Of a DNA stretch of 64,000 bases, positions 46,309 to 54,792 are shown in pieces. The notes beneath the pieces are model-generated. The model had not been told where the DNA came from and did no database searches. It was given only the letters and a program-made list of their open reading frames with translations. Positions within the stretch are counted from its first letter, which is position 1, and the number at the start of each line of letters is the position of its first letter. Source of the stretch: Nonomuraea pusilla (GTDB taxonomy: Bacteria; Actinomycetota; Actinomycetes; Streptosporangiales; Streptosporangiaceae); assembly GCF_900109355.1 (NCBI RefSeq), contig NZ_FOBF01000010.1:62001-126000 (forward strand), read 5' to 3'. A program made the position numbers and the translations under genes.

Positions 46309-47430
46309 TTACGACTGAGCCTTGATCTCTTCCGCGAGCCGCGTGTACTTGGTCGAGGCCTGGCCCAGGTCGATGAGCGACTCGCCGTTGAGCAGCTCGG
46401 CGGGCTTGATGCCCAGCAGCGAGCCCGGCGAGATGGTCACCTTGTCCATGGCGGCCTTGTTCGGGACCTTGTAGTTGATGTTCTCGGCGGCCCAGCGGTG
46501 GATCTCGGGGTCGAGGATGTAGTTGATGAAGGCGTGCGCGGCCTCCTTGTTCTTGGAGGACTTCATGATCACCATGGTGTCCACCCAGAGGTCGCTGCCC
46601 TCCTTCGGCACCTCGAACTTGATGTTCTGCTTCTCGTCCGTGGTGGGGCACCAGCCGTCCCACGCCTCGACCATGACGGCCTCGCCGCTCTTCAGCCGGT
46701 CGCCGAAGGTGGTGTCGTCGTAGGCCAGCAGGTGCGGCTTGGCGTCCAGGAGAAGCTGCTTGACCTTCTCGATCTCCTCGTCCTTCTCGGTGTTGACCGA
46801 GTAGCCGAGCGCCTTGAGCGCCGGCAGGGCCAGCCAGCGCTCGGTGGTCATCATGGTGACCTTCTTGTCGGCCCAGGACGGCGGCTTGAGGATGTCGTTC
46901 CAGCTGGTCGGCTTCGCCTTCACCAGGTCGCTGCGGTAGCAGATGCCGGTGGTGCCCCAGGTGTAGGGCACGGAGTACTTGTTGCCCTTGTCGTACGAGA
47001 GCTGCGTGGCCTCCGGGTAGAGGTTGGCCAGGTTCGGGATCAGCTCGGGGTGGATCGGCTCCAGCAGGCCCTGGGCGTTGAGCGCCTGGGCGTACTGGCC
47101 GGACACGAACGCCACGTCGATGCCGCTGTCGCCGCCGGCCGTCAGCTTGGTCATCGCCTCCTCGTTCGTGGCGTGGAGCGTGACCTCGACCTCCGAGACC
47201 TTGAGCTTCTCCTTGGCCTTCTCGGGCAGTTCCTTCGGCGTGTAGCCGTCCCAGACCGTGATCTGCAGCTTCTGCTTCGACAGGTCGGCGTTGGGCTTGA
47301 GGTCGGCTGCCGCTGCGCTCGTGCCGCCTGAACTGTTCGACGACTCACCACCGCACGCCGCGGCGGCGAGCGCTAGGCCGGCCACCGCCACGGCGGCCGG
47401 AAGACGACTGGTGAACCGGGTACGGGACAC
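46309..47430 (-). CDS. potD: Polyamine-type binding lipoprotein PotD
   Basis: A 373-residue lipoprotein with signal segment LPAAVAVAGLALAAAACGG and a PotD/SBP_bac_8 body (LQITVWDGYTPKELPEK, VPYTWGTTGICYRSDL, EAWDGWCPTTDEKQNI). Polyamine-binding proteins use Trp and acidic residues around these segments; the exact ligand is not determined. GTG at 47430 has AAGGAG upstream. It is first in potDBCA and lies 143 nt from the palindrome at 47573, on the other side of which the kinase gene begins. Confidence 0.9.
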   Translation of the reverse strand: MSRTRFTSRLPAAVAVAGLALAAAACGGESSNSSGGTSAAAADLKPNADLSKQKLQITVWDGYTPKELPEKAKEKLKVSEVEVTLHATNEEAMTKLTAGGDSGIDVAFVSGQYAQALNAQGLLEPIHPELIPNLANLYPEATQLSYDKGNKYSVPYTWGTTGICYRSDLVKAKPTSWNDILKPPSWADKKVTMMTTERWLALPALKALGYSVNTEKDEEIEKVKQLLLDAKPHLLAYDDTTFGDRLKSGEAVMVEAWDGWCPTTDEKQNIKFEVPKEGSDLWVDTMVIMKSSKNKEAAHAFINYILDPEIHRWAAENINYKVPNKAAMDKVTISPGSLLGIKPAELLNGESLIDLGQASTKYTRLAEEIKAQS

Positions 47431-47599
47431 GGCCGCTACTCCTTCTGGATTGCGATGTACAAGGGGTCGCGCGACCAAGGCGGCACGGCAGACCAGACCA
47501 GGAGTGTTGCAGCAGAAATCAACATGGGCAAGACTTTTCCCGACATTGCTACCTGGAAGTTTGGTCCAGCAGTTGAATTGGGATTCAATAACCAGCCGG
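47431..47599. other. Divergent potD-kinase control region
   Basis: A 169-bp interval, AT-richer than average, that must hold both promoters. The only clear element is the palindrome at 47573-47588; no convincing -10/-35 pair could be assigned to either direction. Confidence 0.5.
47573..47588. promoter_or_regulatory. TTGAA-N6-TTCAA operator, copy 2
   Basis: TTGAATTGGGATTCAA matches copy 1 (42929-42944) in both arms and spacing, with a different central hexamer. It sits 12 nt upstream of the likely kinase start and between divergent potD and kinase genes. Confidence 0.7.
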
Positions 47600-48862
47600 T
47601 TGCTCTCTCTGGGTGAGAAGCCACTCACCGCGCGAGATCGCGGCATCACCGCCGCGCTCCTGCCGCTGTTGGCGGGGGACGTGCCGCATCCCCTTGCGGT
47701 ACGCCGTTTCCGCGCGCTGCCCACCCTCTCGTACGATCCTGGGAGTCCGCACACCGGGGTGCCGGCTGAACGCGACTTCGGACCCCATGTCGACCAGACC
47801 AACTACTCGGTGGTGGTGGCCGAGCAGGTGGTGGTCAAATGGCTCACTCCGCCTGTTCCTCTCCCTCATCCGGCACCCGAGCTGCTCGCTCATCTCGTTG
47901 AGGCAGGATTCAACGACACGGCTCCCCCTTACGCGGCCCTGACTCTGTTTGACAAGGGCCGGGAACTGCTCGTCGCGCTCGTCACCGGATACCTGCCGGA
48001 GGCGAGGGACGGCTGGGAGTGGTGCGTGGACGACGCCGAGGCGGACGAGACGGCCTTCGCCGCCGACCTCGGCCGCCTCACCGCCGACCTCCACCTCGCC
48101 CTGTCCACCTACCCGGCCCCCACCCCGGCATCTGCGGGCCACTCCCCCGGGCCCTCCCCGGCGCCCTCCCCCACGAGCTCCTCCGGGCCCTCCTCCGCGA
48201 GCTTCCCTGAGGGCGGGGAGGCGGGGAGCCAGGGCGGGGGGCTGCTGGCCAGGGCCGAGGAGGCGCTGCGCGAGGCGCTGGAGCTGACCGACGGCGACGA
48301 CGGCCGCTGGCTCGCCGCCCACGCGGAGACGCTGCGGGCCGGCCTCGCACCGCTCGCCACCCCAGCCAGGGGCACAGTGACAAGCGCAGCGACGGGCACA
48401 GCGGCGGGCGCGGCGACGGGCACAGCGGCGGGGGCGCTCATCAGGATTCATGGTGACCTGCACGTCGGCCAGATCCTGCGCTGGCGCGACGGCTACGCGG
48501 TCATCGACTTCGACGGCAACCCGACCGTCGCCGGCGCCCAGCCGTACCAGCCCGCCGCGCGTGACGTCGCGCAGCTCGCCACCAGCCTGGAGCACGTCGC
48601 CCAGGTGGCGATCCTGCGCCGCGGCGTGCCCGCCGGCCGCGCCACGGCCTGGGCGGCGCGGGCGCGCGCCCTGCTGCTCGACGCCTACCGCGGCAGGCTG
48701 GCCGCGCGCGGCCGGCCCGACCTGCTGGACGAGTCCCTGCTGCGCCCCTTCGAGATCGAGCAGGAGTGCCGCGAGCTGATCTACGCGGCCCGCCACCTGC
48801 CCCGCTGGCGCTACGCCCCCATGGGCGTGCTGCGCACCTGGTACCCCGAGGAGACCCCGTGA
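47600..48862 (+). CDS. Maltokinase-like/APH-fold sugar kinase, candidate amino-sugar kinase
   Basis: A kinase of about 420 residues with Lys80 in VVVKW, the catalytic-loop motif RIHGDLHVGQIL (His284, Asp286) and VIDFDGNP (Asp303, Asp305), as in maltokinases and the related actinobacterial glucosamine kinases. Two low-complexity Ser/Pro and Ala/Gly/Thr inserts (about 172-213 and 257-279) break the fold. The start is uncertain: TTG at 47600 keeps an N-terminal helical region, GTG at 47681 is shorter. It overlaps the SIS gene (GTGA). Substrate is probably a sugar or amino sugar; maltose is less likely with a SIS partner. Confidence 0.75.
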   Translation: MLSLGEKPLTARDRGITAALLPLLAGDVPHPLAVRRFRALPTLSYDPGSPHTGVPAERDFGPHVDQTNYSVVVAEQVVVKWLTPPVPLPHPAPELLAHLVEAGFNDTAPPYAALTLFDKGRELLVALVTGYLPEARDGWEWCVDDAEADETAFAADLGRLTADLHLALSTYPAPTPASAGHSPGPSPAPSPTSSSGPSSASFPEGGEAGSQGGGLLARAEEALREALELTDGDDGRWLAAHAETLRAGLAPLATPARGTVTSAATGTAAGAATGTAAGALIRIHGDLHVGQILRWRDGYAVIDFDGNPTVAGAQPYQPAARDVAQLATSLEHVAQVAILRRGVPAGRATAWAARARALLLDAYRGRLAARGRPDLLDESLLRPFEIEQECRELIYAARHLPRWRYAPMGVLRTWYPEETP

Positions 48863-49821
48863 ACCCCGAGCTGTTCCTGTCCGACCTGGAGGCCAAGCCC
48901 GCGGCGCTCGCCGCCCTGGCCGCGTCCCTGGAGGCGGACGACCCGTTCGCCGCGCTGCCCGGAACCGTGCGCAGGGTGGTGTTCCTCGGCATGGGCAGCT
49001 CCCGCTACGCCGCCGGCGTGGCCGCGCTGCGCCTGCGCGCCGCCGGGATCGACGCCTACGCCGAGTACGCGTCGGCCGCCGCGGCCTTCCCCGCCTCACC
49101 GGAGACGCTGGTCGTGCCGATCTCGGCGACCGGCGGCAGCAGGGAGACCCTGGACGCCACCGCGAGGTACGCGGGCGGCCCGTCGTTCATGGCGGCGCTC
49201 ACCAACGTCCCCGGCTCCCCCCTGACCGAGCACGCCGACCTCGTGGTGCCGATGCGGGCGGGCGAGGAGCGCGGCGGGGTGGCCTGCCGGACGTTCCAGC
49301 ACACTCTGGCGCTGCTGCTGGCGCTGGAGCGGCGTCTCACCGGCGCCGGCCCGGACGTCCCCGGCCTGCTGCGCAGGAGCGCCGAGGCCACCGCCGACCT
49401 GCTGGAGCGCAGGGACGAGTGGCTGCCGCTCACCCTGGAGCTGCTCGACGGCCCGCACGGCGTCTACGCGGTCGCGCCCGCCGAGCGGCTGTCGTCGGCC
49501 GAGCAGTCGGCGCTGATGCTGCGCGAGGGCCCGCGCCGCGCCGCCGACGCCTGCGAGGCGGGCGACTGGTCGCACGTGGACGTCTACCTCACCAAGACGC
49601 TCGACTACCGGGCGCTGCTCTTCCCCGGCTCCCGCTACGACGAGCAGGCGATGGACTGGGTCAGGCAGCGCGGCTCCACCGTCGTCACGGTGGGCGGCGA
49701 GGTCAAGGACGCGGCGGCGGCCGTCCGCTACCCGCACGACGACGACCCGGCGGTCGCGCTGCTCACCGAGACCCTGGTGGCCGAACTGGTCGCCGCCTAC
49801 TGGTGGGGCGCCCAGTCGTAG
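48859..49821 (+). CDS. SIS-domain sugar isomerase/deglycase (GlmS/FrlB-like)
   Basis: A 320-residue double-SIS protein with VVFLGMGSSRYAAGVAALRL, ETLVVPISATGGSRETLDA and ALMLREGPRRAADACEAGDW then SHVD. Glu223 and His239 have the same spacing (16) as GlmS Glu488 and His504, which act in sugar isomerisation, so ring opening and proton transfer chemistry is plausible. FrlB-type deglycases share the fold. Coupled to the kinase by GTGA, so the kinase product is the likely substrate. Its stop is 10 bp from convergent cvnC3. Confidence 0.82.
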   Translation: MNPELFLSDLEAKPAALAALAASLEADDPFAALPGTVRRVVFLGMGSSRYAAGVAALRLRAAGIDAYAEYASAAAAFPASPETLVVPISATGGSRETLDATARYAGGPSFMAALTNVPGSPLTEHADLVVPMRAGEERGGVACRTFQHTLALLLALERRLTGAGPDVPGLLRRSAEATADLLERRDEWLPLTLELLDGPHGVYAVAPAERLSSAEQSALMLREGPRRAADACEAGDWSHVDVYLTKTLDYRALLFPGSRYDEQAMDWVRQRGSTVVTVGGEVKDAAAAVRYPHDDDPAVALLTETLVAELVAAYWWGAQS

Positions 49822-49831
49822 GACCCGCGGC

Positions 49832-50200
49832 CTAGAGCCTGCGCAGCCCGATGAGGACGCGTTCCAGCAGCCTCCTGTCGGGCAGGCCCGCGTCGAGCTG
49901 GGGCTGGTACACCCGTACCAGCCCCTCCGCCTCCATGTCGGCGACCAGCACGCGCGCCACCCCTAGCGGGACGTTCAGCAGCGCGGAGATCTCCGCCACC
50001 GACCGCACCTGGCGGCACAGCTCGCTGATCGCGCGGTACTCCCGCGTGTACGCCATGCCGAGCTGCGCCGACGTCGCCGACGACACCAGCGCCTCCATGG
50101 CGAGGCCGGTGCGCGGAGCGGTGCGTCCGCCGGTGACGGCGTACATCCGGACCAGCGAGCTGCGCTCGGGCTCCGGCTCCCCGTCATGCCACGATGTCAA
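49832..50200 (-). CDS. cvnC: Conservon 3 DUF742 protein CvnC
   Basis: A 122-residue DUF742 protein with LVRMYAVTGGRTAPR, SVAEISALLNVPLGVARVLV and the terminal LERVLIGLRRL. TTG start at 50200 has GGAG upstream. Unlike the other three copies, no cvnD follows: the next gene is the convergent SIS gene 10 bp away. Confidence 0.9.
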   Translation of the reverse strand: MTSWHDGEPEPERSSLVRMYAVTGGRTAPRTGLAMEALVSSATSAQLGMAYTREYRAISELCRQVRSVAEISALLNVPLGVARVLVADMEAEGLVRVYQPQLDAGLPDRRLLERVLIGLRRL

Positions 50201-50260
50201 CGTCCGCTCCCCTCAGGCCGTCGCCCAGCCTCACCAGTCCGTCTCTCACCAGCGCGTCCC

Positions 50261-50683
50261 TCACCGGGCCCGGGTGGCCGACAGCTCGGCCCGTACGGCG
50301 GGGGTGAGCACCTGCCCCGCGCGCTCGACCAGGACCGTCATCTGGTACGCGACCAGCCCCATGTCGCAGTCGGGCGCGGCCAGCACCGCCAGGCAGGAGC
50401 CGTCGCTGATGGACATCACCAGCAGCAGGCCGCGCTCCATCTCCACGAGGGACTGGGTCACCGCTCCCCCCTCGAACACCCTGGCCGCGCCGTGCGTCAG
50501 GCTGACCAGGCCGGCCGCGACGGCGGCGAGCTGGTCGGCGCGGTCCTTCGGGAACCCGTGGGAGAAGGCCATGGGCAGGCCGTCGGCGGAGACGACCACG
50601 GCGTGCGCCACCCCGGGGACGTCGTCGACGAAGCCGCTCACCAGCCAGTTGACGTCTCTGGCACCCTGGCTCAGTTCGTGCAT
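50261..50683 (-). CDS. cvnB: Conservon 3 roadblock/LC7 protein CvnB
   Basis: A 140-residue roadblock protein: DVNWLVSGFVDDVPGVAHAV, MSISDGSCLAVLA, DCDMGLVAYQMTVLVERAGQ. ATG at 50683 shares one base with the cvnA3 stop (TGATG). A 60-nt gap precedes cvnC3. Confidence 0.93.
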   Translation of the reverse strand: MHELSQGARDVNWLVSGFVDDVPGVAHAVVVSADGLPMAFSHGFPKDRADQLAAVAAGLVSLTHGAARVFEGGAVTQSLVEMERGLLLVMSISDGSCLAVLAAPDCDMGLVAYQMTVLVERAGQVLTPAVRAELSATRAR

Positions 50684-53391
50684 CAGTCCTCCTCTAGCTC
50701 GGCGCGGCCCTTGCGCACGCCCTGCTGGTAGCTGGCCAGCCTGCTGCGCAGCCGGTCGGGGGACGGGGGCGGGGCCGGGGGCGGGGGCGGCGGCGTGGCC
50801 GCCACGCCGGGGACGAGGTTCGCCTTCGGCGTCCGCTTGGGCAGTCCCGAGCCGGTGGTGCCGTCCATCACCGGCTGCTCCGCCGCGCCGGCGGCGCGCC
50901 AGCCCTGGTCGGCGGGTGACGACCAGCCGGGGTCCCGGTGGTCCTGGGTCGCGGCGGGCTTGGTGAACCAGCCCGTCTCGACCTCGGAGAACCCGGGCGG
51001 GAAGTCGTCGGCGGGGAGGTGCGAGGGCTCCTGCGGCCCCGGACGGGCGGGCCCGGACGGCGCCGCAGGGGGCAGGTCCGGCATGGACGTCTCCCCGGAG
51101 TACGTGTGCGGCGAGCTGAACCAGGAGGACGGCTCGGGCGTGGGCAGGTCGAAGGAGGGGTGGCCGGGTCCCGGCGTGGAGGGCGTCCCGTACGCCGCCC
51201 CGCCCGTGAGGCCCCCCGGCTGGAGGCCCCCAGGGTGGAGGCCCCCACCCTGAAGGCCCCCAGCCGGAAGGCCGCCCGGCTGGAGGGTTCCCGGCGTCGG
51301 GTCGTGCGTCGGGTCGTGCGTCGGAGCCGCCAGCGGTGCGGCGACGGCGTGCCGGGGTCCCCCGGCCTCCGCCATCCCCGGCATCCCGCCCATGCCGGAC
51401 GTCCCCGCCATCCCGGGCATCCCAGGTGCTGCGGGCACCGGCGCCAGCAGGACCTCCGGCAGGAGCACCATGGCGGTCAGCCCGCCGACGTCGCCCCGCC
51501 GCAGCAGCACCCTGATGCGGTGGCGCAGGGCGAGCCTGCCGACCACGAACAGTCCCATGCGGCGCGACGCCGACACGTCCACGACGGGCGGGTTGGCGAG
51601 GCGGTCGTTGGCCTGGGCCAGCTCCTCCTGGCTCATGCCGATGCCGTTGTCGGTGACCGACACCATCAGCCCGCCGCCGTCGATGCGGCTGCTGCTGATG
51701 ACCACCTTGGTGTCGCCGGGCGAGAACGACACGGCGTTCTCGACCAGCTCGGCGAGCAGGTGGACGACATCCGTGACGGCCTGGCCCGCGATGGCCACCT
51801 CGGAGTGCGCCTGGGCGCTGACCCGGTCGTAGCTCTCCACCTCGCCGACCGCCGCGCGCACGACGTCCATGAGCTCGACCGGCTCGCTCCACTTGCGCGC
51901 GGCCTCCTGCCCGGCGAGGACGAGCAGGTTCTCACTGTTGCGCCGCATGCGGGTGGCCAGGTGGTCGAGCTTGAACAGGTCGCCGAGCCTGGTGTCGTCG
52001 CGCTCGCCGCGCTCCAGCCGTTCGATGAGCGTGAGCTGCCGTTCGACGAGGGTCTGGCTGCGCCTGGAGAGGTTGACGAACATGGCGTTGACGTTGGCGC
52101 GCAGCCTGGCCTCGTCGCCGGCGAGCCTGACGGCCTCCCTGTGCACCTCGTCGAAGGCGCGGGCGACCTCGCCGACCTCGTCCCTGGTGAAGACGCCGAT
52201 GGGCGGCACGTCGGGAGTGGTGGCGCCGTCCCGCGACTCGCGCAGCTGCTGGACGAACTCCGGCAGCCGGCGTCCGGCGATCTCCAGTGCCTCGCCGCGC
52301 AGCCTGCGCAGGGGCCGTACGAGCGACCTGGCGACGCCCGTGGTGATCAGCAGGACGGCCACGAGCAGGGCGAGCACGGCGCCCGCGGTGACGAGGGCCT
52401 GGCCGCGCTCGCCGGAGCTCAGCGTCTCGCTGTGGCCGACGATGCCGTCGGCCTGGCGCCGCTCGACCTGCCGCATGGCGTCGACGACGACGGTCGCCGC
52501 GTCGAACCACTCCTTGGCGTCGTCGCGGGCGGACAGGTCGAGCCCGCGCAGCGGCAGCCCCCTGGTGGCCCTGATGAGCACGAGCTCGCGCAGGAACAGC
52601 ATGCGGTCGGCGGACTGGCCGTTGACGGTCTCGTCGAAGAAGCGGCGTTCCCCGGCGGTGGCCTCGGCGGCGAAGTCCCTGCGCTCGGCCGTCTCCCTGG
52701 ACAGCTCGCCGAGGAAGGTCCTGAGCTGCGCCTGGTCGAACGCGCCCTCGGCGAGCGCGACGGTGACGAGGGCCTGCTGGAGCGACAGGCTCTCCTTGGC
52801 GCGGGCGAGGCCGTCGAGCATGCGGCTCTGGCGGAACAGCTCGTCGTCGGTGCTGCCCTTGATGAGCTCGCCGTGGATCGACAGCAGGTTGTCGATCACG
52901 GTGGTGTAGAGCTCGACGGCGGCGCCGGGCAGGAGGTTGGCCTCCAGGGCCTGCTGGCGGAGCCCGGCGAGGTCGTCCAGGCGGCTGAGCATGTTCTCGA
53001 TCTGGTCGGCGGTGCGCCCGGTGACCTCGCCGGCCACCTGGTGCGCGGTGGCGCGCACCTCGCTGACGGACTGGTCCACCGCGGACATCTGGCTCCTGAC
53101 CGTGCCCAGCAGGCTCTCGGGGCGTTTGCGGGCGATGAACCAGGACGTCCGCGCGCGTTCGGCGGACAGCAGGTGGGTGAGCTCTCCCACCTGGGCGGAC
53201 AGGCGGGCCAGGCGGTTGGTGGCCGCGTAGTCGGAGGCGGCGCCGGTGGAGGTGAACACCTGGATGCCGCCGAGCAGCACGGCCGCGGTGGTGGGGACCA
53301 GAATGAGGGCGACGAGGCGTGCCCGGACCCGCCAGTTGCGCAGCCGCCAGTTTCCCTCGGCTGACTGCCGTTCGCCCAACTCTGTACTCAC
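50683..53391 (-). CDS. cvnA: Conservon 3 sensor kinase CvnA
   Basis: A 902-residue CvnA with TM1 (LVALILVPTTAAVLLGGIQV), extracytoplasmic helical domain, TM2 (ALVTAGAVLALLVAVLLITT), HAMP, LDHLATRMRRN, N box ELVENAVSFSP and G box DNGIGM. The tail is rich in Gly/Met and Gly/Leu repeats (MPGM, PGGLQ) and ends GLPKRTPKANLVPG and RLRSRLASYQQGV. GTG at 53391 is chosen by analogy to the paralogues (MSTELGERQ); upstream in-frame sequence to 53526 carries the shared element and is not coding-like. Confidence 0.92.
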   Translation of the reverse strand: MSTELGERQSAEGNWRLRNWRVRARLVALILVPTTAAVLLGGIQVFTSTGAASDYAATNRLARLSAQVGELTHLLSAERARTSWFIARKRPESLLGTVRSQMSAVDQSVSEVRATAHQVAGEVTGRTADQIENMLSRLDDLAGLRQQALEANLLPGAAVELYTTVIDNLLSIHGELIKGSTDDELFRQSRMLDGLARAKESLSLQQALVTVALAEGAFDQAQLRTFLGELSRETAERRDFAAEATAGERRFFDETVNGQSADRMLFLRELVLIRATRGLPLRGLDLSARDDAKEWFDAATVVVDAMRQVERRQADGIVGHSETLSSGERGQALVTAGAVLALLVAVLLITTGVARSLVRPLRRLRGEALEIAGRRLPEFVQQLRESRDGATTPDVPPIGVFTRDEVGEVARAFDEVHREAVRLAGDEARLRANVNAMFVNLSRRSQTLVERQLTLIERLERGERDDTRLGDLFKLDHLATRMRRNSENLLVLAGQEAARKWSEPVELMDVVRAAVGEVESYDRVSAQAHSEVAIAGQAVTDVVHLLAELVENAVSFSPGDTKVVISSSRIDGGGLMVSVTDNGIGMSQEELAQANDRLANPPVVDVSASRRMGLFVVGRLALRHRIRVLLRRGDVGGLTAMVLLPEVLLAPVPAAPGMPGMAGTSGMGGMPGMAEAGGPRHAVAAPLAAPTHDPTHDPTPGTLQPGGLPAGGLQGGGLHPGGLQPGGLTGGAAYGTPSTPGPGHPSFDLPTPEPSSWFSSPHTYSGETSMPDLPPAAPSGPARPGPQEPSHLPADDFPPGFSEVETGWFTKPAATQDHRDPGWSSPADQGWRAAGAAEQPVMDGTTGSGLPKRTPKANLVPGVAATPPPPPPAPPPSPDRLRSRLASYQQGVRKGRAELEED

Positions 53392-53461
53392 CGAACGCAA
53401 CCTCTCGCCCGAATCGGCGTATATGAGGGGTTCCGGACCCCGGGGGAAATCAGCAAGTGCC

Positions 53462-53498
53462 GGGTAATTGGAACACATCCCACCCAGTACGGCCAATC
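53462..53498 (-). promoter_or_regulatory. Shared cvnA upstream element, copy 3
   Basis: On the minus strand it begins GATTGGCCG and ends TGTGTTCCAATTACCC, identical at the latter end to copy 2. It lies 71 nt upstream of the cvnA3 start. Confidence 0.6.
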
Positions 53499-53678
53499 GA
53501 ACATAACGCGACAAAAGTTGATTCATGTGACTGGAGAGCAGAGAACCTGGAGCCCCTACTTCGAAATGATCAAGAGAGAAATAAACCCCTCATGCGATCA
53601 GTGTCCACTTATGGGTGATTAGCGCGTTCCAACTGCGTAACGCCGGAGGAGCACGCAGGTCTCTGGAGAGTCACACCA

Positions 53679-53708
53679 TTGAGCTTTGCCTAATGCACGC
53701 CATATGTT
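53679..53708 (+). promoter_or_regulatory. Candidate promoter of the betaine operon
   Basis: TTGAGC (53679-53684), an 18-nt spacer and TATGTT (53703-53708) lie 28 nt before the GTG of proV, which has GAGGAGG upstream. No operator was recognised. Confidence 0.4.
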
Positions 53709-53736
53709 GTGGCCCGTCATAAACGAGGAGGCGAGT

Positions 53737-54792
53737 GTGCGGGATTCTCCCGACAGCGCGGCCATCACCGTCGAGGGCCTTTGGAAGATCTTCGGCGCCG
53801 GGGCGCACCGGGTGCTCGGCGGCGACGACAGGCACCTCGACCCCGCCGCACTGCGAGAGAGGACCGGGTGCACCGCCGCCGTCCGCGACGTCAGCTTCGA
53901 CGTGCGCCCCGGCGAGGTCTTCGTCGTCATGGGACTGTCGGGCAGCGGGAAGTCCACGCTCGTCCGGTGCCTGACCCGCCTGGTCGAGCCGACCGCCGGG
54001 GAGATCAGGATCGGCGGCGAGGACATCGCCCGCGCCTCCCCCGCGCGGCTGCGCGAGATCCGCCGCCACCGGGTCAGCATGGTCTTCCAGCACTTCGGCC
54101 TGCTGCCGCACCGCCGGGTCGTCGACAACGTGGCGTACGGGCTGGAGATCCAGGGCGTGGGCAGGGCGGCCAGGCACGCCCGCGCCGCGGAGATCCTCTC
54201 CCTCGTCGGCCTCGACGGCCACGCCGGCGCCTACCCCGACCAGCTCTCCGGCGGCATGCAGCAGCGGGTCGGCCTGGCCAGGGCGCTGGCCGTCGACCCG
54301 CAGGTGATGCTGTTCGACGAGCCGTTCAGCGCGCTCGACCCGCTGATCCGCCGCGACATGCAGGCCGAGGTCGTCCGCCTGCACAGGGAAGTGGGCAAGA
54401 CGATGGTCTTCATCACCCACGACCTGTCCGAGGCGCTCAAGCTCGGCGAACGCATCGCCATCATGCGCGACGGCTCGATCGTGCAGGTCGGCACGGCCGA
54501 GGAGCTGGTGGGCTCGCCCGCCGACGACTACGTGGCCGACTTCGTGCGCGACGTCCCGAGGAGCCACGTCCTGACGCTGCGCAGGATCAGCCGTGAGCCC
54601 GAGCCGGGCGAGCCGCTGGACGGGCCCGAGCTGCCCGCCGCCACGCTCGTCAAGGACGCGCTCGAAGCGGCGTCGGTCTCGTCCCGCCCGATCAGGGTGG
54701 TCGACGGCGGCACGCTCGTCGGCGTCGTGGACCGGGTGGACCTGCTGGCGTTCCTGTCCGGCCGGGACCTGACGGAGCGGGCGGGCGCATGA
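53737..54792 (+). CDS. proV: Glycine betaine/choline ABC importer ATPase (ProV/OpuAA)
   Basis: A 351-residue ATPase with [44 protein letters not shown] and [16 protein letters not shown], the DPLIRR and [20 protein letters not shown] blocks being typical of the ProV group. A C-terminal partial CBS-like region follows ([20 protein letters not shown]). GTG at 53737 has GAGGAGG upstream. Overlaps the permease gene by ATGA. Confidence 0.92.
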   Translation: MRDSPDSAAITVEGLWKIFGAGAHRVLGGDDRHLDPAALRERTGCTAAVRDVSFDVRPGEVFVVMGLSGSGKSTLVRCLTRLVEPTAGEIRIGGEDIARASPARLREIRRHRVSMVFQHFGLLPHRRVVDNVAYGLEIQGVGRAARHARAAEILSLVGLDGHAGAYPDQLSGGMQQRVGLARALAVDPQVMLFDEPFSALDPLIRRDMQAEVVRLHREVGKTMVFITHDLSEALKLGERIAIMRDGSIVQVGTAEELVGSPADDYVADFVRDVPRSHVLTLRRISREPEPGEPLDGPELPAATLVKDALEAASVSSRPIRVVDGGTLVGVVDRVDLLAFLSGRDLTERAGA

